This document shows positions 38,001 through 50,000 of a stretch of DNA of 64,000 nt, in pieces. The DNA comes from Tetragonia tetragonoides (lineage: Eukaryota; Streptophyta; Magnoliopsida; Caryophyllales; Aizoaceae). The notes under the pieces are model-generated. The model saw only the letters and a list, made by a program, of their open reading frames with translations. It made no database searches and was not told where the DNA came from. Both the position numbers and the translations under genes were made by a program. The stretch lies in assembly GCA_038025085.1 (NCBI GenBank), contig CM076145.1:10575000-10638999 (forward strand), in the 5' to 3' direction. Position 1 is the stretch's first letter. Each line of letters starts with the position of its first letter.

Positions 38001-41000
38001 TAGAAGAGACATTGGTTTTTTAAGTCAGCTATAGTAACTTAGTTCAGATATATGAAAAATATTAATAATAAAAAGTAGGAACAGTAACAGCGAAGCCAAA
38101 AAAAATTAAAGTTGTATACGATAATCAAGAAGCCTAGGAAATTATTTGCTCATTAGAAAGATAAAATGGGGTTAAGCCTACTCATTTTCCACCTCCAAGG
38201 TTGATTCATTTATTATTAGTATGAGACATTTATCATTAATACTCGTACAAAATTAATATATCATAACTAATCAGAAGGAAAACAAGAATATAAACACATT
38301 TATTAGAACTTACATCTATAAAAAAGTATTGCATGCTCTCATTACACGTAAAATGACAGTACAACGGAATATAATTCGTATGAAGCCCATTATTATATCA
38401 AAAGCCTTATAGCTCACGTCCAATAATTGACATCAAAAGCCTAATATCAGTTATCAACTTTTGATGTCAGATATTATGCTTTCAATATCAATAACCACCT
38501 TGTGAAAAGAAACAATAGCATGCAATCAGGTACACACAATACTTTGCGTATATCTAGTATATTTTGCATATTATTTTTAAGCAATGTTAAAAGATAAACC
38601 TGATACAATAAAGCTAGAAAGACTATAGAGAAATTGCCAAAAATTGTTTATCATATTCATGGCAGAGCCACTTCATTTCTCATTTAATAAATATTTTTTT
38701 TCCAAGTAACTAAGGAATAATATCAAACAAAAGAAGCCAGTTCTAAAACATCTGCTATCTTAAACCACAAGAAGACATCAAATGAATTTCTAGGATAGCT
38801 AAACTAAAACGACATTTATAAAATCGACAAAGCTAGTATAACTAGAACCATTAGATAAATTTCCAAAACTTATTTTACTACTCAAAGGGAAAACCAATCC
38901 TAAATATCTATGTTCAAGTCAAGTAAAGTGTTAGTTAAATCCTTGATCACTCAGCAGTTGCATGTTAGCACTTTCTCGCACACTTTTAAACCATTTTACC
39001 ACAACAACATTCTAACTTCAACCCAACAAATTTACAGATCCAATGATGATGAATGATTTACTCAATAAGAATATAGGAAAGAGAGCAGTACCCAACCAAC
39101 AAAACTGACAATACTGAAAGTTTAGCTTTGAGCTTCTCCAGCAGTCATGACAATGAACATCAGTCTCACTTGGGACTTCCAGATTCAGAGATATCTGGTT
39201 TTTCCAAATGGCAAAGTATTCAAGTATCAGGACGCAAGCGAACAGGAAAACCAAAATGGACCACAGCCTCCGAATAATGCGTCGATCCAACAGTATAAAA
39301 GCAGCAAGCAAACCAATATAGATCAGTGAAATGACATTTAATAGGACAAAGCTAGCAAGAAGCAAGGCAATCATGTTAATTTCTAGCCCAAATAGGTTGA
39401 ACATGTTTTCGATCCAATACATCAAGTAAACTTTCAAGGTTGTCTTCTGCATGTCAAATCTCTCCTTTCTTAAGGCAAGAATCCTCCTTTTATTCCACTT
39501 TTGACTCTCCTTGATACTTCCCCAGAAGTAACCAAGTAAAGATGTTTTGGTGTTACGACTCTCAGATCCCCCCCCTGAATGCAATGGGTGAGAGCGGCCA
39601 GCAGAGAATGATGGCCACGAACTGCTTGATGTTCTTTTCCGTGTTTCAGAAAGTATTGAGTAGGAATCTGGCCTATTTTCTTCATCATATCTGGACAAAG
39701 TAACTGCATCTTCACTTAAAACAAATAACGGACATGGCTCCTCCCATTCACCTTTTGCTTGATAAGTGCTTGGCATGCTGTCCAACCAACGGAAAACATT
39801 GTATTGGAGTGTACATGCACCAATCACCAGAACCTTTCCCCTCAAGCTTGATTCTATTCCCCAAAACCCTGGCTCAAAAACTTGGAGACCAAAGAAATGA
39901 GACAAACCAGAATGCTTTTGGCCAGGGAACATCTTTGCCTGTTGACCCCACATCTGAAAAAGATACTCCACCATCACAATAAATCCGGTATAAACTAGAA
40001 ACGACTTTGATGGGATCCGAGAAGTCTTGGAGAAAGTTGAGCCGATGACGAGGCCAAGAAGATACAGAAACCCAAATGCACTTATTGGAGATATGGATGC
40101 ATAGAATAGAGCAACAAACAAAACCTTATTACTGTGCCATATCAAAAACCTTTTTACAAAACCGAGTGGTCCTGACTGCAGTAGGTCAGTGTCACTTGGT
40201 TCGTTACACTTGCTCTGTCTTCTTTCATAACTATAGAGTTGCATCACAATCAAGATTGCCAAAGATTCCCACACATTATCCAATAGGGAAGATTCAGGTT
40301 TGTAGCCCAAGTATAGGTAGAGATCCATTATATGAGACAACCATGTCCCAAAGCTAGGGAAAATGCTGAGGCTATAAATGAAGATGAACACCGCAATTGC
40401 ATACGCTTTCAAGGGAAACCACAGGCGCCTCTTTGTCTTTTCTACAAGTTGCCTTCCAATTATCCAGAAAAGGAGGAGGAAAACATACCCAAATGAAATA
40501 TAGTTGGGTCTAACCAGATATACTGCAACAAGTATAGTCAGAAAAGCAATATAGGTCCCCCATGATCGGTACACTGTCAGAAACTTCTGCCCTACTGCAT
40601 TCAGATATGACGCTATTCGTCTCTCTGCAAGGACAACAGCGGAAGATTAATTCAGAGCAAAAAAGAACAAGATTAGATACAGATAGCAAGGCCTATAGCT
40701 TTAGGCTGATCTTCACAGAAAGATCATGTCTGCTATATAAAAAAGAGTGACAAAAATATAACAGAAACCATAAATGTAAACAATTATGAAGGAACAAGGG
40801 AAGCACCAAGAAAGTAGAGACGAAGGACCAGCAATGACAACAGTGCAAATAGCTGTGATTTTGGCCTTCTACTTTAGGTCCACTACACGAATTCTAAAAT
40901 CTTTTTTTTTTTAGATAAAAAATATTTTATTAATCAATCAAATGTTAAAGAATACAAAATGGGAGGATAAGGCATCCTCGTAAGCAAACCAAAAGTATAA

Positions 41001-44000
41001 CAAAAGTATCTACAAATCTCGCCAATGGCGTTGAACTTAAAGAAAGCGGAACACCCTTAAAGGCCCCCGCCGCTTTAGCTCAAAGGGAAGCCAAATAAAC
41101 TATGTGATCCCAAACATTATCAATGGTCCTCCCAGCATCAGAGAAAACCCACGAGTTCCTCTCCAACCAATGCACCAAAGAATAGCCATGCATGCACACC
41201 TCCACAACAACCTCCCCTCCTTGCCCCTCCTCATTGCAGCAAACCGCAACTGTAAGAACTGACCCACTGTTGCAGGACACACAAAATTCTCCCCACACAG
41301 CAACCTATTCCATAAGGATCTAGCAAAATCACACAACACAAATAAATGCCAACAATCCTCGCCATCATGACGACACATCACACAAAACCCCGGTAAAAGT
41401 GACCAACATGGTCTCCGACGCTGCATCATATCGTATGTGTTCAACTTATTTAGCACCAAAGTCCACACAAAAGCTTGTACCTTCGATGGAGCCTTAGACT
41501 TCCAAATAAAAGTGGTTAAAGGGAAGTGGGGAAATTGTGAGGGAAGGCTAAGCTAATGGAGGAAGGACTTGCGACCCCAGTGGGACGAGGAGAGTAGAGC
41601 CAAGAACACTCAGGAGGGAAACAAGTTCCTCCATCTCTCTTATCATGTGGTGAACGGTGCAAGTGTAAGTCCCAAGACCCACCCGTGCCTGAGTAAAAAG
41701 CAGACACGGGCGCCCCGTGAAGGGTGGACCGTGGACAGCCGATATACCCGTGGATATGTGGACGAGAAAGGAAGGTCACCCTTCCACACATCCTCCCAGA
41801 ACCAAACCCGGTGACCATTACCCACATTGGACCTGACCAGTGGAAAGAGGAGACGTATCTTGGAAATGAACTTCCAAGGGCAAGCATAGGAGACATTGGA
41901 GCACACGAATTCTAAAATCTAGCACGCCTATATAAGGCCATGTAATCGTTGGATCAAGAAGGGCCCGGTCATTTGTAATTAACATTTTACAAACATTCCT
42001 AGACCTCCCTCTTCTTCTTCTGCAATTTGTTGGCATGATTCTCACACCTCTTTATTGGTGTTCCTGGGTACATCTCTTGCTATGCTAGAACAGTTACAGC
42101 CTAGTCTCATTTGTCCTTTAATAAAGGTCAATTCATATGTCATAGGAAACAGGATTGTACTGGCCACAAATGCAAACGAAAACAGGTATTTGGTGCTATC
42201 CTACCCATGTTAGTAAAAGCATATTAGTTAAAAGTTATTCACGAGTGAGACAATTTACTTGGAAGAATGGAGAAATAGCTACCAAATGATAAGTAGGAGA
42301 TGTACCCAGGACAAGGAGGACAAGGGGGGAAAAAGTTAAATCGTTCGTCCATGCTCCAAAGGATTATCCTTTTTTTAGATAAGAAAAAATTTCATTAATG
42401 ATCAAAGTGTAACAATACAAAAATAGAGGACAAGGAGTCCTCAAAGCGAAAAGCAAATCTAGCTAAAAATCAAATCCCTCCACAAACGCTAAACATCCGT
42501 AAGGCTGACGCCCTTAAAAGCCCCAGCTGCCTAGGCCCAGAGAGAAGCCAAGTACACCACACGATCCCAAACCAAACCAACAGAATTACCAACCCCAGTA
42601 AAGATCCTCGCGTTCCTCTTCAGCCATAGACACCAAAAGATTGCCAAACACAAACAATGCCACAACACCTTGCCCTCCTTCCCCTGCCCCCTAATTATTT
42701 AAAAGGTCCAAACCTCGGAGGATAGATTTTTGAAGGCCATACTTGTATGTTCCCAATTTCCAAGCTATGGGACCATTGATCAATCCATCACTAACGGGAT
42801 TCAAAACATTATTTATCCAATTCAGACAAAACAACAGATTAGCAAATAGAATAACACATCACTACTTGCTCCAAGCACTTCAAAAATTAAAGTACCTTGA
42901 GAAGCTCCATCGCTGTTATCTCTGCTACCCGAGGAGGAATAAACTGACAGCAAAACTGATTTATTTAAACCAGCTTTGAGCACACTGAATCCAACTGGAG
43001 GGCAAGGGGTATGTTGTACAACTGCCGAGAATGAAAATAGCATTTCAAAGCCATGATTGTGTATTGCGCAAAAACACGCAAGAAGCGCTATTTTCAGGAA
43101 ATCCCATGAGCTATCATGGTCGAGGAGACCTACATCAAGTCAGATAGAAAGTTTATCAACAACAAGCCTCACAAGAAGCCTTGGTTTTAGTAATAAAGTA
43201 GTGAAATTATTTTGAGATAAGATATACTAAACAATTATATTGAGAAATTACAAAGAATATGCACATACATACCTAGTTGTGACAGAATTTCCAGACTTAA
43301 CGACCCCTTATGCTCCAACTTTTCAGATATCATATTTATTTGTAGGATGTATAACAGTGAAAAATGAGCTTCACATAGAAGTATTAGAGCCTGCCTTATC
43401 TTCCTACTGATAGTGTGACCCACGAGATAAATCATAAAGAATATCACTGCAACAGTAGAACCAAATCCCTTATTGTTAATTGTTTGTAATTGCATGTTTG
43501 CATCAAGTGAGTTTTGATACTCATACCCTTGACTCCAAGTAAAAGTCTAAAAGTACCTCAAATAAATAAAATAGAAGTCTAAATAAAAGATAAAGGTCAG
43601 AGAGAGCTCCTGAAAGAACAGGGAAGCAGCAAAAATTTCAAGATTTTGTTCACATACTGTATATAGCATGAATAAATCCAGGATTCATTGCTACGAGAAA
43701 TATCAAAACCAACATGATAGCCCGAGAGCATTTCCGCAATCCCCAAGCAATGGTAGCAACAATCAGCACCTTGGTCTCCCCTTTAACTGCAAATTAGCAC
43801 ATTGGGAGCAGGGAATCAAATGTAAACACTAAAAGGAAAGAAAAAATATTGCTACGCAGCCAGAGACATAATGCAACAGAAAAAAATAAGAACTAACATA
43901 AGAACACTCCAATTATGGGAAATAATTTTAAGATGTTACTAACTTACTACAATGCAGAAACTCCAAGATCTGTCGGAGAACTGAAAAGAACCTATGTTTC

Positions 44001-47000
44001 CATGGAAGAAGTTCAATGTGTAGAGCTTTTTATAGAAATGGACATTCTTTTTTCTTTTTTCTTTTTTCTTTTTTTTGATAAGAAAAAATTTCATTAATTG
44101 TAAAAGAGGTTAATTACAAAGGAAAGAGGACAAGACGTCCTCACAAGAAAAATAAGTAAACTACAAATCCCTCCAATGCCGTTGGATGTCAGTAAGAGAC
44201 ACCCCTGCATAAGCCCCAGCAGCCTTGGCCCATAAATAAGCCAAATAGACCACTCGATCCCAAACATTATCAACCGTACAACCAACCCCCTCAGAGATCC
44301 TAGAGTTACGCTCCAAACAAAGGCACCACGAAATAGCACAAGAGGCGCAACGCCACAATAATCTCTGCTCCTTCGTCCTCCCCAATCCAACATACCGAAT
44401 CAGAAGGTGTGACTAATCGTCGCAGGTGGGACGAAACACTCACCCAACAACCGCTTCTATAAACTACGAGCAAAATCGCTTTGCATAACCAAATGTGCAC
44501 CCGTCTCACTATCCCTGCGGCACATAACACACATGTCGGGTTGCAAAGCCAAACCGGGTCTGCGACGCTGTAACAGATCATGAGTATTCAATCTGCCTAG
44601 CACCAAAATCCAAATGGAAGCTCGCACCTTTAAAGGCACCTTAGACTTCCAAATGCGGCAAGGGGAAAATAGGGATAATGAGAGGGAAGGCTAAGATAAT
44701 GTAAGAAAGATTTGCAGGAAAAGATCCCAGAAGAGTTCCGAACGCAAACCCTAGAATCACCATCTAGTAGCAAGATGAATGGTATCAAGAACATTAAGAA
44801 GGGAGGAAAGTTCCTCCATCTCTCTATCATGGGGAGCCCTCCAAAAGTATAGAAATGGTACATATTACAAGTGGAAAGTATAGATAAGGGGAAGAACAAG
44901 CAGCCCACAGAAAAGGAGGGGAAATGCTTCATCATCTTGAATAATAGAGTAAACCCACTTGGATCACAACAGGCGAGATACTGATCATTCCCCTTATATT
45001 GAGTCACTAAAACATCCACGAGGAAATGCAATCATACTAGACATTATTGGAGGTGCTTCGTGAGTTTGATACAGATGAAGTACTGGGAAGAGCGTCATCA
45101 CATTTATCCAAAGAAGAATCGTCATACACTCATACTAAAATAAGGGACTCCGAGTGTGCTTCTGGCATACGTTTTTTTATATGATTTCAAAAACCCTTAT
45201 CTGAAGCATATTAGGGAATGCTCCGACACGTGGTTTTATCAAACATGTGCTTCTACCCTGGTAGACAGATTCTGAAGCCTCTCTTGTGGCACTTAAATAC
45301 TAAAAATGTGCATTCAAAAAAAGAAGATTTTTTTGCCTAAAACTACCTTCGGTTTAGCACATTTTGAAAATAACTACCTTTGTTTCGCGAATTTGTCGAA
45401 AACTACCTTCTTTCCTGTTTTTTTTGCGAAAGACTACCATTTGACGGTAAAATCACTAACGGGGTTAACTTTGAGTGTAAAATACCATATTACCCCTCAC
45501 TTAAGTTAGTTGACTGAGTCAACCCTCTCTTTACCCCCTTTTATTTCCCCCCCCCCTTTTTTCCCCTTTTATTTTCCCCCCATTTTTTCCTCATTCTCTC
45601 TCCTCCTTCTCCGGTTAGTTTCTCTCTCCTCGATTTGGGAGAAGCATCTGGGAGAGCTCACTCCACTGGGTCTGCATTGCCTCAAACCGTTCCCGCTCCT
45701 CTGCCCTCTCCCTTTCTTTCTCAGCCCTTTCCCTTTCTCTCTCAGCCCTTTTGCTCTCCCTTTAAAAAGCAAATTAAAGATCCACTTCTCTAATCAAAGA
45801 TATTAGCAACATTCTCACCAAAAAAAAAATATATTAGCAACATTTCATTCAAGAAATACATAATTTGATCTTTGACAGTTACATCCAACAAAATAAACTT
45901 TAACTATAATTACAAACAAGAAATAACATCTTCATATGAAGAGTGATTAAATAAATCAACATCATGAATACAGGAGGGAGTTGGTCGGGGAAACGGCAAA
46001 AGTCGTTCGTTGTGAACTTGTGATAGACAACATTTGTGAGAAGGGCTATTTAAGAATTTGATTGTCTTGTAAATACCTATATAGTCCATACCTAAACTAA
46101 CAATAAAAATACAAGGAATCAAATAATCATGATAAGATAGAGATCGGAGCCGGTATAATCAATGAAATTAAAGATTGTTATAAACTACATGTCAAATACA
46201 TGTCAAATACGTGAAGTAGCCAAAAGTAATTGGGAAAGAAATCAGAAAATCCTCCACCAATTCTTCAGTACGTGAAGTAGCCAAAAGTAACAATGGAAAT
46301 GTTTCATAAATTGATTACATAGATAAAAAACTACACATCGAAAATTGGTCAAGGGTATTGGTCAACAAACAATTAGGCAATCTAAGGTAGTTTCCCACAA
46401 AAAAAAAAAATGTAAGGTACTAAGTCACAAATGAGACACCAAACAAGGTAGTTCCCCACAAAAAATCCAATTTTTATAGATGCGTGATATCTGAAACTGG
46501 AAAAAAAAAAATAAAATAAAATAAAAATAAAAATAAAAATAAAATATTGATAAATAAAAAGGGCACGTGAGGGGCACGTGTTTTCGGTTCATAACTGAGG
46601 GGTACTATGGTCAAATCAAGTTGTTCACACTCAAAGTTAACCCCGTTAGTGATTTTACCGTCAAATGGTAGTCTTTCGCAAAAAAAACAGGAAAGAAGGT
46701 AGTTTTCGACAAATTCGCGAAACAAAGGTAGTTATTTTCAAAATGTGCTAAACAAAGGTAGTTTTAGGCAAAAAATCCAAAAAAGAACACTAAAAATGTG
46801 CATGAAAAAATAAATCTGGCACTGTGGTACTAGAGCATTGAGGTCAGCAAGAATGGCAGCCAACGAATAAGAATTTACAGCAGATTACCTTCCAACGTAT
46901 GGGCCGTATGGTCACCATTTGGAATATGAACATTCTCATTCGAGAGATATGTGAACACAGAATTATTAACAAGATTACCAACAGCAACCAGAACTCCAAG

Positions 47001-50000
47001 ACCAAATTGAGCAAACAAGAAAAATCCAGGAATTGAATAATGCCACAAGCCAACAAGCTCCCAGATCTCCATATCCTGCAATATATTCAGGCAATAAATA
47101 ATAATCATAGTCATTGCCCATGAGACTGAAGCACCTATAAAATTTAGAGTCAGAAGGATTACCTTGCCAAGTTTCCGGTTCACAAAAGCAAATGCCACAT
47201 TGAAAATGTAAGTGCTGATGGCCCACAAGAGTATGAAGACGAGAAGCAAACCATTCAACCGGTGCAAATGGAACAACGACGGAAAGGCAAATACAATGTA
47301 GCCAACATATGCAAGCAATCCAAATGCACATATACTTGCAAAATGGAAGCTCCAGAAGGAAAGAGCAAACAAAGACAACTGCAAAGTTCAAAAGGTGAGA
47401 ACTATAAATTCAATCCAGAAACATTAAGGCTCCACCAACTTGAGACCTAATGCAACAAACCTCAAACAAATCTTTACATGATTGCACTCACCCATGAGGA
47501 CCATACAAAAATATCTAGCTAAATCAACAGATTATTAAACTCAAACAAACATCTGTAATCCAAATCCAGACACCAAATCTTGGCATCCAAAGTATGTGAA
47601 GAAAACATGTTCTGACTATTCAAGTGAATCAATGACAGTGATAGGTAACAAAATAGAGGGATGATTGCAACTTCACAAAAGTATGAGACAGTAACCCATG
47701 AAGTACCACTTTTTTCAGTGTCCAAAACATAAGAAATTATCACAAAGAATATTAAAGGAAGTCCCAAATCACAGTCCAACAAGAAGAAACAAAAGAGCCA
47801 AAATATACCACAGCTTCTACAAGTCAAGACCCCTTTGCGAGAATGATCTGGATACACGAATCTCATATGAGACAGGATCCCAGAATAATCTGTGCTGTTT
47901 CCAAGAAAAACCTGTTCATAGAACTCCTCCAAAACTCTAAGATCATCTTAACAGCTCCTAATTGTCCTGAGCGAAATCCATTATGTAACCATCTTCTGCT
48001 TTCACCTCTCCTTCTCCATAGGACCTTCCAAACCAAGCTTTCGAATGTGAACTGTGGAGCAACCAGACTCCGCTCTAACCGCTCAATTGCAATTCCTCTT
48101 GGGTACCTCTTGTAACAATATGTGATCTCCTGATTGATAGCATTCATGAAAGCCCTCCTCCTCCATCCCTTGCTACTTGAATAAAGCTTAGAGGTTGTAT
48201 CCCCCCTATGCGCCCATTAAGTGTGTTGTGGAACGACTAGCTGATTAGCTAGTGACCGTAGCTATAAATTTAAGGGCTTTTTGGGACCAGATACATGCTA
48301 GCCAAACCAAGGGATTTTTATTTTTTTTTGGGTCAAAAGGTTTTTTTTTTGGGTAAAATAGGGCTGAAAGTTCCAAAGAGCTATTTTCGAAACATAGCCT
48401 TAACCTTTACCATCTGTCGCTGAGTCTACCTTTTCTCTACAAGCACCTCCTGCAACTCTTCAAATCAACACTCCTCCAAACATGTTGCTCCCCCTCCACC
48501 CCACTACTAAGCATGTAGTCCACCATAAGCAAGAGTACTGTGAAGGACAACTAAAACGGTATGATGGAAGTAACCATATCATCATTGTGCACCTTCTTTC
48601 CAGAGCCTAACCTTTGAAGCTCATAGCTAACTTAAAAACACCTACGAACTGACACAGTATCGAGGCAATTTCAATCATGTGCTGTGTGTGGATGAGACAG
48701 CTGAGGTTATCTGACTACCAGAGAAAGAGACTGGACTACAGGTCCAGTGAACTCATAAGTTACTATTAGTAAATGTTCCAAGTCTGATGGTAATGTTCCA
48801 AATTTGATACCGAAACTCTGGAAGTAATTGGATAGGAAGATTCAACGAAGATGTCCACCCTTCCTTGTGATTGGTGTGTGGATGGAGGGGAACGATGGGA
48901 ACTTTTGGAGCTAGGCATGGGATAAAGCGTGCTCTTTGCTTCTCTATGTGTTTCTGCGCTTTCCTGATGTTTCTTTGTCGAATGTACAAAGAGACCAGGG
49001 AGCTTTATTGTTTTGATTGCTGTTTGGGAGGACTTATTGTCCTCACTCCTGTAGTTCTTTTCAGTTGATTAGTACAATTATCATTTTATCACAAAGAATT
49101 TGAAATCCATCTCATATGTTTTGGAACGGAGGAAACAATTCTTTCTCGCTTGAAAAGCAAAGAAGTTCTACAAAGATGAATCAGACAATTTAGTGGGTAA
49201 ACTAAAGTATTACTGGTTTTAAACTAAAGAAATGCTACAAAGATTAATAAGGAAGTATTCAGTAGACACCTGTTGTTTCTTATAACCTCATTGAATAGCA
49301 TAAATAGCAGGAAAAAGATAATCAGACAAACAGAATAGACCCTTCAGTGTGCAAAGAGAATATTAAGCAATTTGACAAAGTCTTATACTTCATGTTTCTT
49401 CAGTAACAAGGAAAACTGACTAAAAGTTCTTAGTGGATCACAGGTATGTAGTTCAAGATAGTTACCGGGAAACCATACGTGAAAAAGTTGATTGTAAACG
49501 TCCGGAAAACTGCTATCTTGACTAAAACATTTGTATGCCTCTCTCCAGACCTGGATTGACATACAGTTAATTGAGCTCAAGAAATATAAAAATAATATAA
49601 TAGCATCCAAGTTGAATTTTTCTCGACGACAACAGTTTACATACTGGTCTATGGACCCAAGCTTAGAACACAAAACATATTAGCACAAATTTCTGTATGT
49701 TAATTCCCAAAAATTATACACGGATGGGTTTGTTCTGAATAGATTCCTTGTTTCAATTTTTTCTTTTCGGTAAAGCATATTCTCAATTTTTGGTAATGAT
49801 GTATTGGTTGTTATAGGAATAAAAGTAACATAAAAGAAAAAAAAAAAGGAAAAAGAAAGTGTAATTCTGACTCGCTTTAGAACTTGGCATCAATATTGAC
49901 CAAAGAATCATCATGTTGAATTGATCAGACATAAGTAGGCTTAATAAAATCACCGCCGCACCCCATCCGCGAAAAAGGAAAAGAAAAGACAAACAAACCA

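Noticed and set aside
43447..43560. Extension of PIEZO exon 12 upstream (an open frame of about 29 further codons)
   Set aside because: The exon 11 phase (one extra base) only fits the acceptor at 43446. The extension would break the frame and separates HAIY from the IFF segment that should follow directly.
45510..45806. Pyrimidine-rich open frame of 98 codons
   Set aside because: Low-complexity C/T sequence inside the long-TIR element, with no conserved composition or domain.
46889..47378. A single 490-nt PIEZO exon including the 87-nt segment
   Set aside because: The segment has clean GT-AG ends and interrupts the conserved KLGK-DMEIWELVG continuity. Treated as an intron with possible retention.
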